Positions 51,943 through 61,100 of a DNA stretch of 64,000 nt are shown one piece after another. The position numbers and the translations under genes are program-made. Source of the stretch: Pseudomonas sp. (GTDB lineage Bacteria; Pseudomonadota; Gammaproteobacteria; Pseudomonadales; Pseudomonadaceae). Position 1 is the stretch's first letter, and every line of letters begins with the position of its first letter. A model generated the notes under the pieces. The model had not been told where the DNA came from and did no database searches. It was given only the letters and a program-made list of their open reading frames with translations. Where the stretch lies: contig NZ_PEKX01000007.1 in NCBI RefSeq assembly GCF_002796985.1, positions 734,284-798,283 on the forward strand, read 5' to 3'.

Positions 51943-52422
51943 ATGAAAAAATCTTCTTCCTGCTCCATGCACCGCGAGCTGAGTGTCGGCGAGCTGGCCA
52001 AGCGTGCCGGCGTCGCCGTTTCCGCGCTGCACTTCTACGAGGCCAAGGGCCTGATCGCCAGCTCGCGCAACGCCGGCAACCAGCGCCGCTATTCCCGCGA
52101 CACGCTGCGCCGGGTGGCGGTGATCAAGGTCGCGCAACGAGTGGGCATTCCTCTGGGGGAGATCGCCGAGGCGCTGGCATCGCTGCCGACCGGGCACAAC
52201 CCGACGGCGGCGGACTGGGCGCGGCTGTCGGCGCGCTGGCGGGATGACCTGAACGACCGGATCGAGAAGTTGCTGCTGTTGCGCGATCAACTCGATGGCT
52301 GCATCGGCTGCGGCTGCCTGTCGATGGAGGCCTGCCCGTTGCGCAATCCGGGGGATCGGTTGGCGGAGGAGGGGCCGGGGGCGCATTGGCGGGGGAGTGA
52401 GTTCGGAGGGGGGGAGAGCTGA
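51943..52422 (+). CDS. soxR: Redox-sensing regulator SoxR
   Basis: A 159-residue MerR-family regulator: HTH near residues 14-70 (GELAKRAGVAVSALHFYEAKGL), a dimerisation helix, and the [2Fe-2S] motif C120-x2-C123-x-C125-x5-C131. In pseudomonads SoxR senses redox-active compounds such as phenazines. Its ATG is 10 bases from the SoxR box, so it may also be self-controlled. C-terminal tail is Gly/Arg-rich. Confidence 0.92.
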   Translation: MKKSSSCSMHRELSVGELAKRAGVAVSALHFYEAKGLIASSRNAGNQRRYSRDTLRRVAVIKVAQRVGIPLGEIAEALASLPTGHNPTAADWARLSARWRDDLNDRIEKLLLLRDQLDGCIGCGCLSMEACPLRNPGDRLAEEGPGAHWRGSEFGGGES

Positions 52423-52428
52423 AAAGCC

Positions 52429-52575
52429 CCTCACCCTAACCCTCTCCCAGAGGGAGAGGGGACTGTCCCGAGTGAAGTGCGGCAGATGAGTTAGCCGGGT
52501 GCCTTTGCGCGAGTGGGCCCGTACGAACTACGCCCTCTCCCTCCGGAGCGGGGCGCGCAGCCAGGGCTGGGGTGC
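52429..52575. repeat. Dispersed inverted repeat, CCCTAACCCTCTCCC type
   Basis: Begins CCCTCACCCTAACCCTCTCC and ends with inverted GGGCTGGGGTG-type sequence; related to copies at 23673-23787 and 40741-40876. Confidence 0.72.
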
Positions 52576-52608
52576 GGGCAAGCCCGAGCGGCGAGTCCGG
52601 CCAGCAAC

Positions 52609-53967
52609 TCACCGCTCCCGCAACGCCTCCCACCGAGCCTTGAGCACCGGCTTGAGGATGTAGTCCAGCACGCTCTTCTCGCCGGTGATGATGTCCACCG
52701 TCGCCACCATGCCGGGGATGATCAGCAGGGGCTTGGCGTCGGTGCCCAGGTGGTTCTTGTCGGTGCGCACCTGGATCATGTAGAAGCTGTTGCCCTTGTC
52801 GTCGGTGATGGTGTCGGCGCTGATCATTTCCAGCTTGGCCTTGAGCCCGCCGTAGATGGTGTAGTCGTAGGCGGTGAACTTCACCGTGGCCGGCTGGCCG
52901 GGGTGGAGGAAGGCGATGTCCTGCGGGCGCACCCGCGCCTCCACCAGCAGGTTGTCCTCCAGCGGGACGATTTCCACCATGTCGTTGCCCGGCTGCACCA
53001 CGCCGCCGATGGTGTTCACCTTGAGCTGCTTGACGATGCCGCGCAGGGGCGCGACCACCAGGGTGCGGTTGACCTTGTCGTCGATGGCGCGGCTGGTGGC
53101 GGTGAGCTTGTTGAGGTCGGTGCGGACGTCGTTGAGCTCCTTCAGCGCATCACTGCGAAAGCCCAGCTTCGACTCTTCTATCTTGCGCTGGATTTCGTTC
53201 ACCGCCGCTTCGGCGCGGGGGATGGCGAGGTTAGTGGCGTTGAGGTCGCCGCTGATTTCCACCGCGCTGCGACGCAGGCGCAACAGTTCCACCGGGGACA
53301 CCGCGCCGGCCTTCACCAGCGGCTCGGACATGTTGATTTCCTGCTGCACCAGCCCGAGGCTTGAGCGGTACTGCTGGGTCTTGGCGCGGAACTCCTGCAG
53401 CTCCTGACCCTTCTGCCGCAGCTGTTCCTGGAGGATGCTCAACTCGCTGTTCTGCCGCTGCATGCGGGTCTGGTAGAACGCCAGCTGGTCTTCCACCATC
53501 AGCGGCACAGCCTTCTTCAGGTCGTCGCTGAACACCGGTTCGCGCCCTTCGGCTTCCGCGCTCAGACGTTCGACGCGGGCTTCCAGGGAGTTGCGGTCGG
53601 CCTCGGACTCGCCCTTGTTGGAGGAGAAACGGGTGTCGTCCAGGCGCAGCAGCGGCTGGCCCTTTTCCACCACCTGACCCTCGCGGACGAAGATTTCCGA
53701 GACGATGCCGCCTTCCAGGTTCTGGATGGTCTGCACCTTGGAAGAGGGGATGGCCTTGCCTTCGCCCTTGGTCACTTCCTCGATGTCGGCGAAGTAGGCC
53801 CAGGTGATGGCCGCTACCAATAACCCGAGCGCCGCCCAGAGGGTGATGCGGGTGGCGTTGGGCGAATCTTCCAGCAGGGTGCCCTGGACCTCGGGCATGA
53901 ACTCGGTGTCGCGGGCGCCGTTGCCGCCCAGGTAGCCGCGGATCGATTGTGAGAAGTGCATGGCCAT
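52609..53967 (-). CDS. Type I secretion membrane-fusion protein (HlyD/LapC type)
   Basis: A 452-residue HlyD-family adaptor with one N-terminal membrane helix (TLWAALGLLVAAITWAYFADI, about 42-62), a lipoyl-like half-motif (GEGKAIPSSKVQTIQNLEGG), a long coiled-coil hairpin (about 110-290) and the C-terminal barrel. It bridges the ABC pump and TolC-type channel. Starts by 1-base overlap with the ABC gene stop (TAATG). Confidence 0.9.
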   Translation of the reverse strand: MAMHFSQSIRGYLGGNGARDTEFMPEVQGTLLEDSPNATRITLWAALGLLVAAITWAYFADIEEVTKGEGKAIPSSKVQTIQNLEGGIVSEIFVREGQVVEKGQPLLRLDDTRFSSNKGESEADRNSLEARVERLSAEAEGREPVFSDDLKKAVPLMVEDQLAFYQTRMQRQNSELSILQEQLRQKGQELQEFRAKTQQYRSSLGLVQQEINMSEPLVKAGAVSPVELLRLRRSAVEISGDLNATNLAIPRAEAAVNEIQRKIEESKLGFRSDALKELNDVRTDLNKLTATSRAIDDKVNRTLVVAPLRGIVKQLKVNTIGGVVQPGNDMVEIVPLEDNLLVEARVRPQDIAFLHPGQPATVKFTAYDYTIYGGLKAKLEMISADTITDDKGNSFYMIQVRTDKNHLGTDAKPLLIIPGMVATVDIITGEKSVLDYILKPVLKARWEALRER

Positions 53968-56135
53968 TACCCCGCTGCCGGGCCGACGTGGCCCTTGCGC
54001 AATGCTTCGATGACCGCGTCTTTCGGGCCGTCGGCGACGATGCGGCCGCTGTCGAGCACCAGCAGGCGGTCGACCAGGCTGAGCATCGAGGTGCGGTGGG
54101 TGACCAGCAGCAGGGTCTTGTCGCGGCAGGCCTCGTGCAGGCGCTTGCGCAGGATTTCCTCGCTGCTGTTGTCCATGGCGCTGGTCGGTTCGTCCAGCAG
54201 CAGGATCGGCGGGTCGAGCAGCATCGCGCGGGCCATCAGTACCGCCTGGCGCTGGCCGCCGGAAAGCAACTGGCCGCGCTCGCCCACCGGGCGGTCGAAG
54301 CCGGCCGGGTGCTGCCGGGCCAGTTCGCTGACGCCAGTCAGCTCGGCCACTTCGAGCATCCGTGCATCGCTGACGTAGCGCGCGCCGAGGGTCAGGTTGT
54401 CGCGCAGGCTGCCGGCCAGCAGCGGCAGGTCATGGGCGACGTAGCCGATCTGCTGGCGCAGGTCGGCGACGTCGAGCTGGCGCAGGTCCAGGCCGTCGAG
54501 CAGGATCTGCCCTTCGTCGGGGTGATAGAAGCCCATCAGCAGGCGGCCGAAGGTGCTCTTGCCCGAGCCGCTCTTGCCGATGATGCCGATCTTCTCGCCG
54601 GGAGCCATGCGCAGGCTGACGTGGTTCAGCGCCGGGGTGGCCTGCTCTGGATAGCTGAAGCTGAGCTGGCGCACTTCCAGCGCGCCATGCAACTGGGTGC
54701 GCTCCAGCGGGCGCTGGCGGGCCTGGCGCTCCTGCGGTAGCTCCATCAGCGCGTCGGTGCTCTTCATGGTCAGGCGAGCCTGCTGGTAACGGGTGATCAG
54801 CCCGGCGATCTGCCCCAGCGGGGCGAGCACGCGGCTGTTGAGCATGTAGCTGGCGACCAGCGCGCCGACGCTGAGGTTGCCCTCGAGGATGCTGTAGACC
54901 CCCGCGCAGATCATTGCCAGGCCGGCGAATTGCTGGAGGAACAGGGTGCCGTTGGTGGCCAGGGCGGAGAGGAAGCGCGCGTGGTTGTCCAGCCGCGCCA
55001 GGGCGCCGTGGGTGGATTCCCAGCGGTACTGGCGTTCGCTTTCGGCACCGCAGGCCTTGAGGGTTTCCAGGCCGCCGAGGGTCTCGATCAGCAGGGCCTG
55101 GCGTTCGGCGCCCAGGGTCAGGCTCTTCTGCACGGTGTCGCGCAGACGGCTCTGGATGATGAGGGCGAAGGCGATGGTGAGCGGGAAGGCCAGTAGCGGA
55201 ATCGCGATGAGCCAACCGCCGAGCAGGCCGATGACCAGGATCATCAGCAGCGAGAAGGGCAGGTCGATCAGGCTGGTCAGGGTCAAGGCGGTGAGGAATT
55301 CGCGCAGGCCCTGGAAGTCATGGATGCTCTGGGCGAAGCCGCCGACGGTCTCGGGCTTGGCCTTGAGCGACATGCCGGTGATGCGCTCGAACAGGGTGGC
55401 GGAGAGCACCACGTCGGTCTTCTTGCCGGCCATGTCCAGCAGGTTGGAGCGCAGCACCCGCAGCAGCAGTTCGAACAGGGTGCCGATCAGCAGGCCGGTG
55501 GCGAGTACCCAGAGGGTCGAAAGCGCCTGGTTGGGCACCACGCGGTCGTAGGTCTGCATGACGAACAGCGGCACCAGCATGCCCAGCAAGTTGATCAGCA
55601 GGCTGGCGACCAGGGCGTCGGTATAGAGCCAGCGCGACAGCCGCAGGGTGTCGCGGAACCAGGCTTCGACGCGCGGCACCAGTGGCTTGCGCGCGGCCTC
55701 CAGCTCATGGCGCGGGCGCGCAAAGAGGGCCTGGCCGCTGTACTGGGCGGCCAGCTCGTCGGCGCTCACGGACTGTTCACCGCCTTCGGTCTCGCAGGGC
55801 AGGATTAGCGCCTGACCATCGTCGCGCCACTGGCGCAGCACGGCGCTGCGACCATCGTTGAGCAGCAGCAGGACCGGCAGGTTCAGGTTGGAGATGCTTT
55901 TCAGCTCGCGGCGCAGCAGTCGCCCTTGCAGCCCGGCACGGGCGGCGGCGCGGGGCAGCAGGGCGGCCGAGATGCGCTGGTCGCGCAGCGGCAGGCCGGC
56001 GGACAGGCTGTTGCGGCTGACCGCGCAGCCATGCAGGCGGCAGAGGATCAGCAGTCCGTCGAGCAGGGGATCGTCATGGCTCAGGCGCGGATCGCCCGGC
56101 GCGGTTGTGCCGCGCTCCTGGATGATCATGGTCAC
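53967..56135 (-). CDS. Type I secretion ABC transporter (LapB type)
   Basis: A 722-residue pump: a degenerate C39-like N-terminal domain (about 20-140), six membrane helices (about 160-430) and a nucleotide-binding domain with Walker A GKSGSGKST, signature LSGGQRQA, Walker B LLLDEPTS and H-loop VTHRTS. It exports the adhesin encoded divergently. GTG at 56135 has GGAGG 7 bases upstream; an in-frame ATG 6 bases later is the alternative start. Confidence 0.9.
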   Translation of the reverse strand: MTMIIQERGTTAPGDPRLSHDDPLLDGLLILCRLHGCAVSRNSLSAGLPLRDQRISAALLPRAAARAGLQGRLLRRELKSISNLNLPVLLLLNDGRSAVLRQWRDDGQALILPCETEGGEQSVSADELAAQYSGQALFARPRHELEAARKPLVPRVEAWFRDTLRLSRWLYTDALVASLLINLLGMLVPLFVMQTYDRVVPNQALSTLWVLATGLLIGTLFELLLRVLRSNLLDMAGKKTDVVLSATLFERITGMSLKAKPETVGGFAQSIHDFQGLREFLTALTLTSLIDLPFSLLMILVIGLLGGWLIAIPLLAFPLTIAFALIIQSRLRDTVQKSLTLGAERQALLIETLGGLETLKACGAESERQYRWESTHGALARLDNHARFLSALATNGTLFLQQFAGLAMICAGVYSILEGNLSVGALVASYMLNSRVLAPLGQIAGLITRYQQARLTMKSTDALMELPQERQARQRPLERTQLHGALEVRQLSFSYPEQATPALNHVSLRMAPGEKIGIIGKSGSGKSTFGRLLMGFYHPDEGQILLDGLDLRQLDVADLRQQIGYVAHDLPLLAGSLRDNLTLGARYVSDARMLEVAELTGVSELARQHPAGFDRPVGERGQLLSGGQRQAVLMARAMLLDPPILLLDEPTSAMDNSSEEILRKRLHEACRDKTLLLVTHRTSMLSLVDRLLVLDSGRIVADGPKDAVIEALRKGHVGPAAG

Positions 56136-56307
56136 GCTACTTCCTCCCGGGCCGGGCCAACCCGCGCCGGCGGCCACTGGCGAACACTTGCAGGTGTTCG
56201 CTGGCGCAGGCCGGTCGTCGGGTTCTCCGTGCCCTGTCGTGTCGCTTCACGGCCGTCGCCCCGACACCGGGCGGCGCGGGGCACAGTGACGGACGCATGC
56301 GACTTTC

Positions 56308-57666
56308 TTATTTCAGGTCAGGCAGGCGTGCCTCGTTCTTCACATCCGACAGGGCCACGGACTCGTGCGGCGCTACCACATGCTGTGAGCGCAGCAGTCC
56401 GCCCATGCTGCCGAGCACGCGGTACATCGAGTATTCCTCGGTGTAGCGCACTTCGGTGTAGCGGCGGTTGGCGGTGAACAGTTCGTTCTCGCTGTCCAGC
56501 AGGTCGAGCAGGGTGCGCTGGCCGAGGGTGAACTGCTGCTGGTACGCCTCGCGCACCTTGCGGGTGTAGTCGGCGTACTCGCGGGCCGGCTGGGTCTGCT
56601 TCTTGGCGTTTTCCATCGCGTCCCAGGCCAGCGAGAGGTTCTCGTTGAGCAGCCGCAGCGCGTTGTTGCGGATGTCCTGGGCCTCGCCGATCTGGTGCGA
56701 GGTGGCGTTGAGGTGGGCCTTGTCGCGCATGCCGTTGAACAGGTTGTAGCGCATCACGACCTGGGCTTCCCAGCTGTTGTAGTGGCCCTCGTCACCGTCG
56801 ACGTTGTTGTTGGCCGCCTTGGCCAGTTCGGCGTCGAAGCGCGGGTAGAAGGGCGCCTTGGCCGCCTCGTACTGGGATTCGGCGGCGTTGACGTCGGCCT
56901 GCGCCGATTTCAGCAGCGGGTTTTCATTGAGCATGCCCTGGCGTGCTTCGAGCAGGTCCGGTGGCAGGTCCGCCTTCACCGTGGAGGGCGCTTCCAGCTG
57001 GTCGGGCATCCGCCCGGTGGCGCTATAGAAGCTGGCCTCGGCATCGGCCAGGTTCACTTCCTCGGTGTAGAGGTTGTTCTGCGCCAGGGCCAGACGGGCG
57101 ATGGCCTGGTCGTTGTCGGCGGTACTGCCGACCCCGCGCTCGCTGCGCAGGCGGATCTGGTCGCCGATACGTTCGTGGGCCTGCAGGTTGTTCTTCGCCA
57201 GCGTCACCATCTCGCGGCGCTTGAGCACGTCGAGGTAGACCTCGACGGTGCGCAGGGCGGCGGTTTCCGAGGTGCCGAGGATGCGGAAGGCCTTGGAATT
57301 GACATTGGCCTCGTTGCGCTTGACCTCGTTGGGGGTGCCGAAGCCGTCGAACAGCATCTGCCGCAGACGGATTTCCGCGTCGCCGCGGGTCAGGGTTTCG
57401 TCGTTGTGGTTACCCAGGGCGCGTGTGCTGGGGCTGTCGGTGTTCTCGCGCCCATAGCCCGCGAGAAGGTCGACGCTGGGCAGGTAGCCGCCCCTGGCGA
57501 ATTTCAGTTCTTCATCCGCGGTGAGGCGGCTGTTTACGCTCTGGCTGATTTCCGGGTGGTATTGCAGCGTGCTTTGTATAGCTTCGGTCAGCGTCATGGC
57601 CTGCCCATGAGTCCCCGACACCGCCAAAAATACACCGCTCCATAATGCCGCGTTACGACTGCGCAT
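56308..57666 (-). CDS. TolC-family outer-membrane channel (LapE/OpmL type)
   Basis: A 452-residue protein with a signal peptide (about 1-23), two internally repeated outer-membrane efflux domains with helical hairpins (LTLTEAIQSTLQYHPEIS; DLLDSENELFTANRRYTEVRYTEEY). Completes a type I secretion apparatus with the two downstream genes. SD AGGAG. Divergent from the adhesin. Confidence 0.9.
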   Translation of the reverse strand: MRSRNAALWSGVFLAVSGTHGQAMTLTEAIQSTLQYHPEISQSVNSRLTADEELKFARGGYLPSVDLLAGYGRENTDSPSTRALGNHNDETLTRGDAEIRLRQMLFDGFGTPNEVKRNEANVNSKAFRILGTSETAALRTVEVYLDVLKRREMVTLAKNNLQAHERIGDQIRLRSERGVGSTADNDQAIARLALAQNNLYTEEVNLADAEASFYSATGRMPDQLEAPSTVKADLPPDLLEARQGMLNENPLLKSAQADVNAAESQYEAAKAPFYPRFDAELAKAANNNVDGDEGHYNSWEAQVVMRYNLFNGMRDKAHLNATSHQIGEAQDIRNNALRLLNENLSLAWDAMENAKKQTQPAREYADYTRKVREAYQQQFTLGQRTLLDLLDSENELFTANRRYTEVRYTEEYSMYRVLGSMGGLLRSQHVVAPHESVALSDVKNEARLPDLK

Positions 57667-58146
57667 GGCTTTGCTCCTGGTGTTCTCGTCCTTCGATGCT
57701 CTCGGATCGCCAATTTATTGGCTTTTTTCTCTTATCAAGCGTTTCACGCCTGTAACATCAGAGCTAAGAACAACTTTTCGAGAAGCTCAGAAGAATTTTT
57801 CACAAGGGTTATTCGGAAAAAGTCTTATGAGCCCTGTGAAAAGCAGCACATTGTTTGAACGTGCAAGCCCTCGTGTTTCCTGGGTATGGGCCGGAGCAGG
57901 TGCTTGCAGAAGAAGCCAGGTACGGTTTGTAGCAGTTAGGGCGGGGACCACCGCAGAAGGACAAGAAACGCGTGGCCAGCATGACAAAAAATTGTCGCTG
58001 GCTTTTTGATGCAAAAACGCTAGCAGTCCTTTTTGCTCCCTTCGCAACTTTCTTCGCAGCATCCGGATACAAGCGTGCCATGGCCTGTTTCGGTCAATTG
58101 CGTGCCGGTGGAACCGGGCGCTGGATGTGCAGCGGAGGAAGGACTC
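57667..58146. other. Adhesin-TolC divergent region with a leader terminator
   Basis: 480 bases, AT-richer than surroundings at its start. It contains a weak hairpin with T6 (GCCAA-TTTA-TTGGC, 57709-57728) and a stronger terminator at 57975-58007. GGA-containing segments occur near 57945 and just before the adhesin ATG. No real ORF is supported; a 114-codon plus-strand frame crossing the terminator is judged spurious. Confidence 0.6.
57975..58007 (+). terminator. Intrinsic terminator upstream of the adhesin
   Basis: GCCAGC-AT-GACAA-AAAA-TTGTC-GCTGGC followed by TTTTT, on the plus strand only, about 140 bases before the adhesin start codon. It could be an attenuator of adhesin transcription or the end of a short leader RNA. 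Confidence 0.7.
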
Positions 58147-61100
58147 ATGGCTACTTTGATGGGTGTCGTCAGCAAGGTAATCGGCGAAGTGTTTGCGGTA
58201 GCCGCCGATGGATCGCGTCGTCCTTTGGAACAGGGAGACAAGGTTTTTGTCGGTGAGCAGCTGGTCACCGGCGCCAATGGCGCGGTAGCGCTGAAGATCG
58301 CCGGTGGCGGCGAGATCACGCTGGGCCGCGACAGCGCCCTGCCGATGACCGCGCAGATGCTCTCCGCGGCGCACCAGTCGGATCAGGGTGACCAGGCGGT
58401 TGCCCAGCAACAGCCGGCGACGCCGACGCAACAGGACGTCACCGACGTCAAGGCCTTGCAGGCCGCCATCGCTGCGGGTGTCGACCCGACCCAGGCCGCT
58501 GAGGCCACCGCCGCTGGCCCGAGCGCCGCGGGCGCCGCCAACGGCAAACCCGGTGGCGGGCACTCTTTCGTTCTGCTCACTGAAGTCGGCGGGCACCTCG
58601 ATCCGGATATCGGTTTCCCCACCGGGCCGATCGGTTCAGGTCCGCTGCCATTGCGTGAATTCGACGGTACGCCGGATGTACGCGCCGAGGCTGAACCGCC
58701 GGTGCTTCCGCCGGATGGCGTGCCCAGCGCCGGACCGGGAGCGGCCAGCGTGTTCGAGGCCGGCCTGCCCGGCGGCCTGCCCAACGGCGCGGGCGAAGGT
58801 TCGACCTTCACCGGCAGCCTGGGCTACAGCTTTGGTTCCGACGGTGTCGGCAGCTTCTCCTGGGGTACCGCCGGCCTGCCGAACCTGACTTCCGGCGGCG
58901 TGCCGTTGACCTACAGCGTCAGCCCGGACGGCCTGACCCTCACCGGTAGCGCCAACGGCGCCCCGGTGTTCACTCTGACTATCACTGACATCAACACCGG
59001 TGCCTTCGAGCTGAATCTGCAGCAGCCGCTGGACCACCCGGACAAGGGCAGCGAAGACACCCTGACCCTCGAGATTCCCTACACCATCACCGATGGCAAC
59101 GGCACCCCGGCCGGCGGCAGCCTGACCGTAGGCGTCGTCGACGATGCGCCGCAGGCCAGCCTGTCCACCAACAACGGCGTGGACGTGCTGTTGCAGACCC
59201 ATGACGCCAATACCGCCGGCGCAGCCTTCGACACCTCGACCGCCGACTACAGCTCGGCCTTCCAGGTGACCGCCAACTACGGCGGCGACGGCGCCGGCAC
59301 CACCCAGCTTTCCTATGGCCTGAACCTGGTTGGTGGCAACGGCGCCGATTCGGGGCTGACCAGCGGCGGCGCAGCTATTTACCTGTACAGCGTGGGCGGC
59401 GCCATTGTCGCTTCCACTTCCGCCAGCGCCGCTGGTGTCAACGGTGAGAACACCGTCTTCAGCCTGTCTGTGAATGGCAGCACCGGTGTGGTCACCCTGA
59501 CCCAGTTCAGCGCCGTGGACCACGTACTGCCGGGCAGCGACGGCAACTACGCCAGCCAGCAGGCCGTGCTCGACTCCGGCCTGGTGCAACTGCAGGGCAA
59601 CGTGACGGTCACCGACCGCGACGGCGACAGCGTGTCCTCCAGCAGCTCCATCGATCTGGGCGGCCGGGTGAGCTTTACCGATGACGGCCCGACCATCGCC
59701 GTGGGCGACACCGAAGGCCTGCACCTGACGGTGGACGAATCCAGTCTTGGCCAGGACGCCACCAGCACGGTGGCGGTGGGCGACCTGTTCAATGCCCAGT
59801 TCGGCGCGGACGGCGCCGGCTCGATCACCTACAAGGTCGGCACCACCGACAACACCGACAGCGGCCTGAAGGACACGGAGACTGGCAGCCAGATTTTCCT
59901 CTTCAATACCGCCAACGGTGTTGAAGGCCGCGTGGGCGGCGTGGATGGCGCAGTCGCCTTCCGCGTGACCCTGAGTGAGGACGGCAAGATCACCCTCGAT
60001 CAGGTGCGTGCGCTGGTCCATCCGGACAGCACGGACGCCAACGATCCGCTGAGCCTGGGCGAAGGCAAGATCAGCCTGACCGCCACGGTGACCGACGCCG
60101 ACGGCGACCACCAGAGTGCCGGGCTCGACCTGGGCAGCAAGCTCACCTTCCTCGATGACGGCCCGAGCATTTCGCTGGGCAGCAGCGAAGGCCTGCACCT
60201 GACGGTAGACGAGTCCGACCTGAGCCAGGACGCCGCCAGCACGGTAGCGGTGGGCGACCTGTTCAATGCCCAGTTCGGCGCAGACGGCGCCGGCTCGATC
60301 ACCTACAAGGTCGGCACCACCGACAACACCGACAGCGGCTTGAAGGACACGGAGACTGGCAGCAAGATCTTCCTCTTCAATACCGCCAACGGTGTTGAAG
60401 GCCGCGTGGGCGGCGTGGATGGCGCAGTCGCGTTCCGCGTGACCCTGAGTGAGGACGGCAAGATCACCCTCGATCAGGTACGTGCGCTGGTCCATCCGGA
60501 CAGCACGGACGCCAACGATCCGCTGAGCCTGGGCGAAGGCAGGATCAGCCTGACCGCCACAGTGACCGACGCCGACGGCGACCACCAGAGTGCCGGGCTC
60601 GACCTGGGCAGCAAGCTCACCTTCCTCGATGACGGCCCGCGCATTGCGCCCATCGAAGGTGGCGACCTGCACCTGAGTGTGGACGAAACCACCCTCGGTC
60701 AGCCGGCGACCAGCACCAGTTCGGTGGCCGAGCTGTTCAACGGCCAGTTTGGCGCGGACGGCCAGGGTTCGATCACCTACAAGCTCGAAGCCGCCAACAA
60801 CACCGACAGCGGCCTGAAGGACACCGAAACCGGCAGCAGGATATTCCTCTTCAACACCGCCAGCGGTGTGGAAGGGCGCCTGGAAACCAGCGGCGAAACG
60901 GCCTTCCGCGTGACCATCGGCCAGGACGGCAAGGTCACCCTGGAACAGCTGCGCGCGTTGGCGCATGGCGATCCCGACGATGCCAACGATGCGCTGAATC
61001 TGGCCGGCAAGATCGCCCTCAGTGCCACCATCACCGACAAGGATGGCGACAGCGCCACCGCGCAGATCGACTTGGGCGACAAGCTGAGCTTCCTCGACGA

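Noticed and set aside
57665..58009. 114-codon plus-strand frame in the adhesin leader
   Set aside because: Overlaps the TolC-type start region and runs through the terminator; no SD or recognisable protein.
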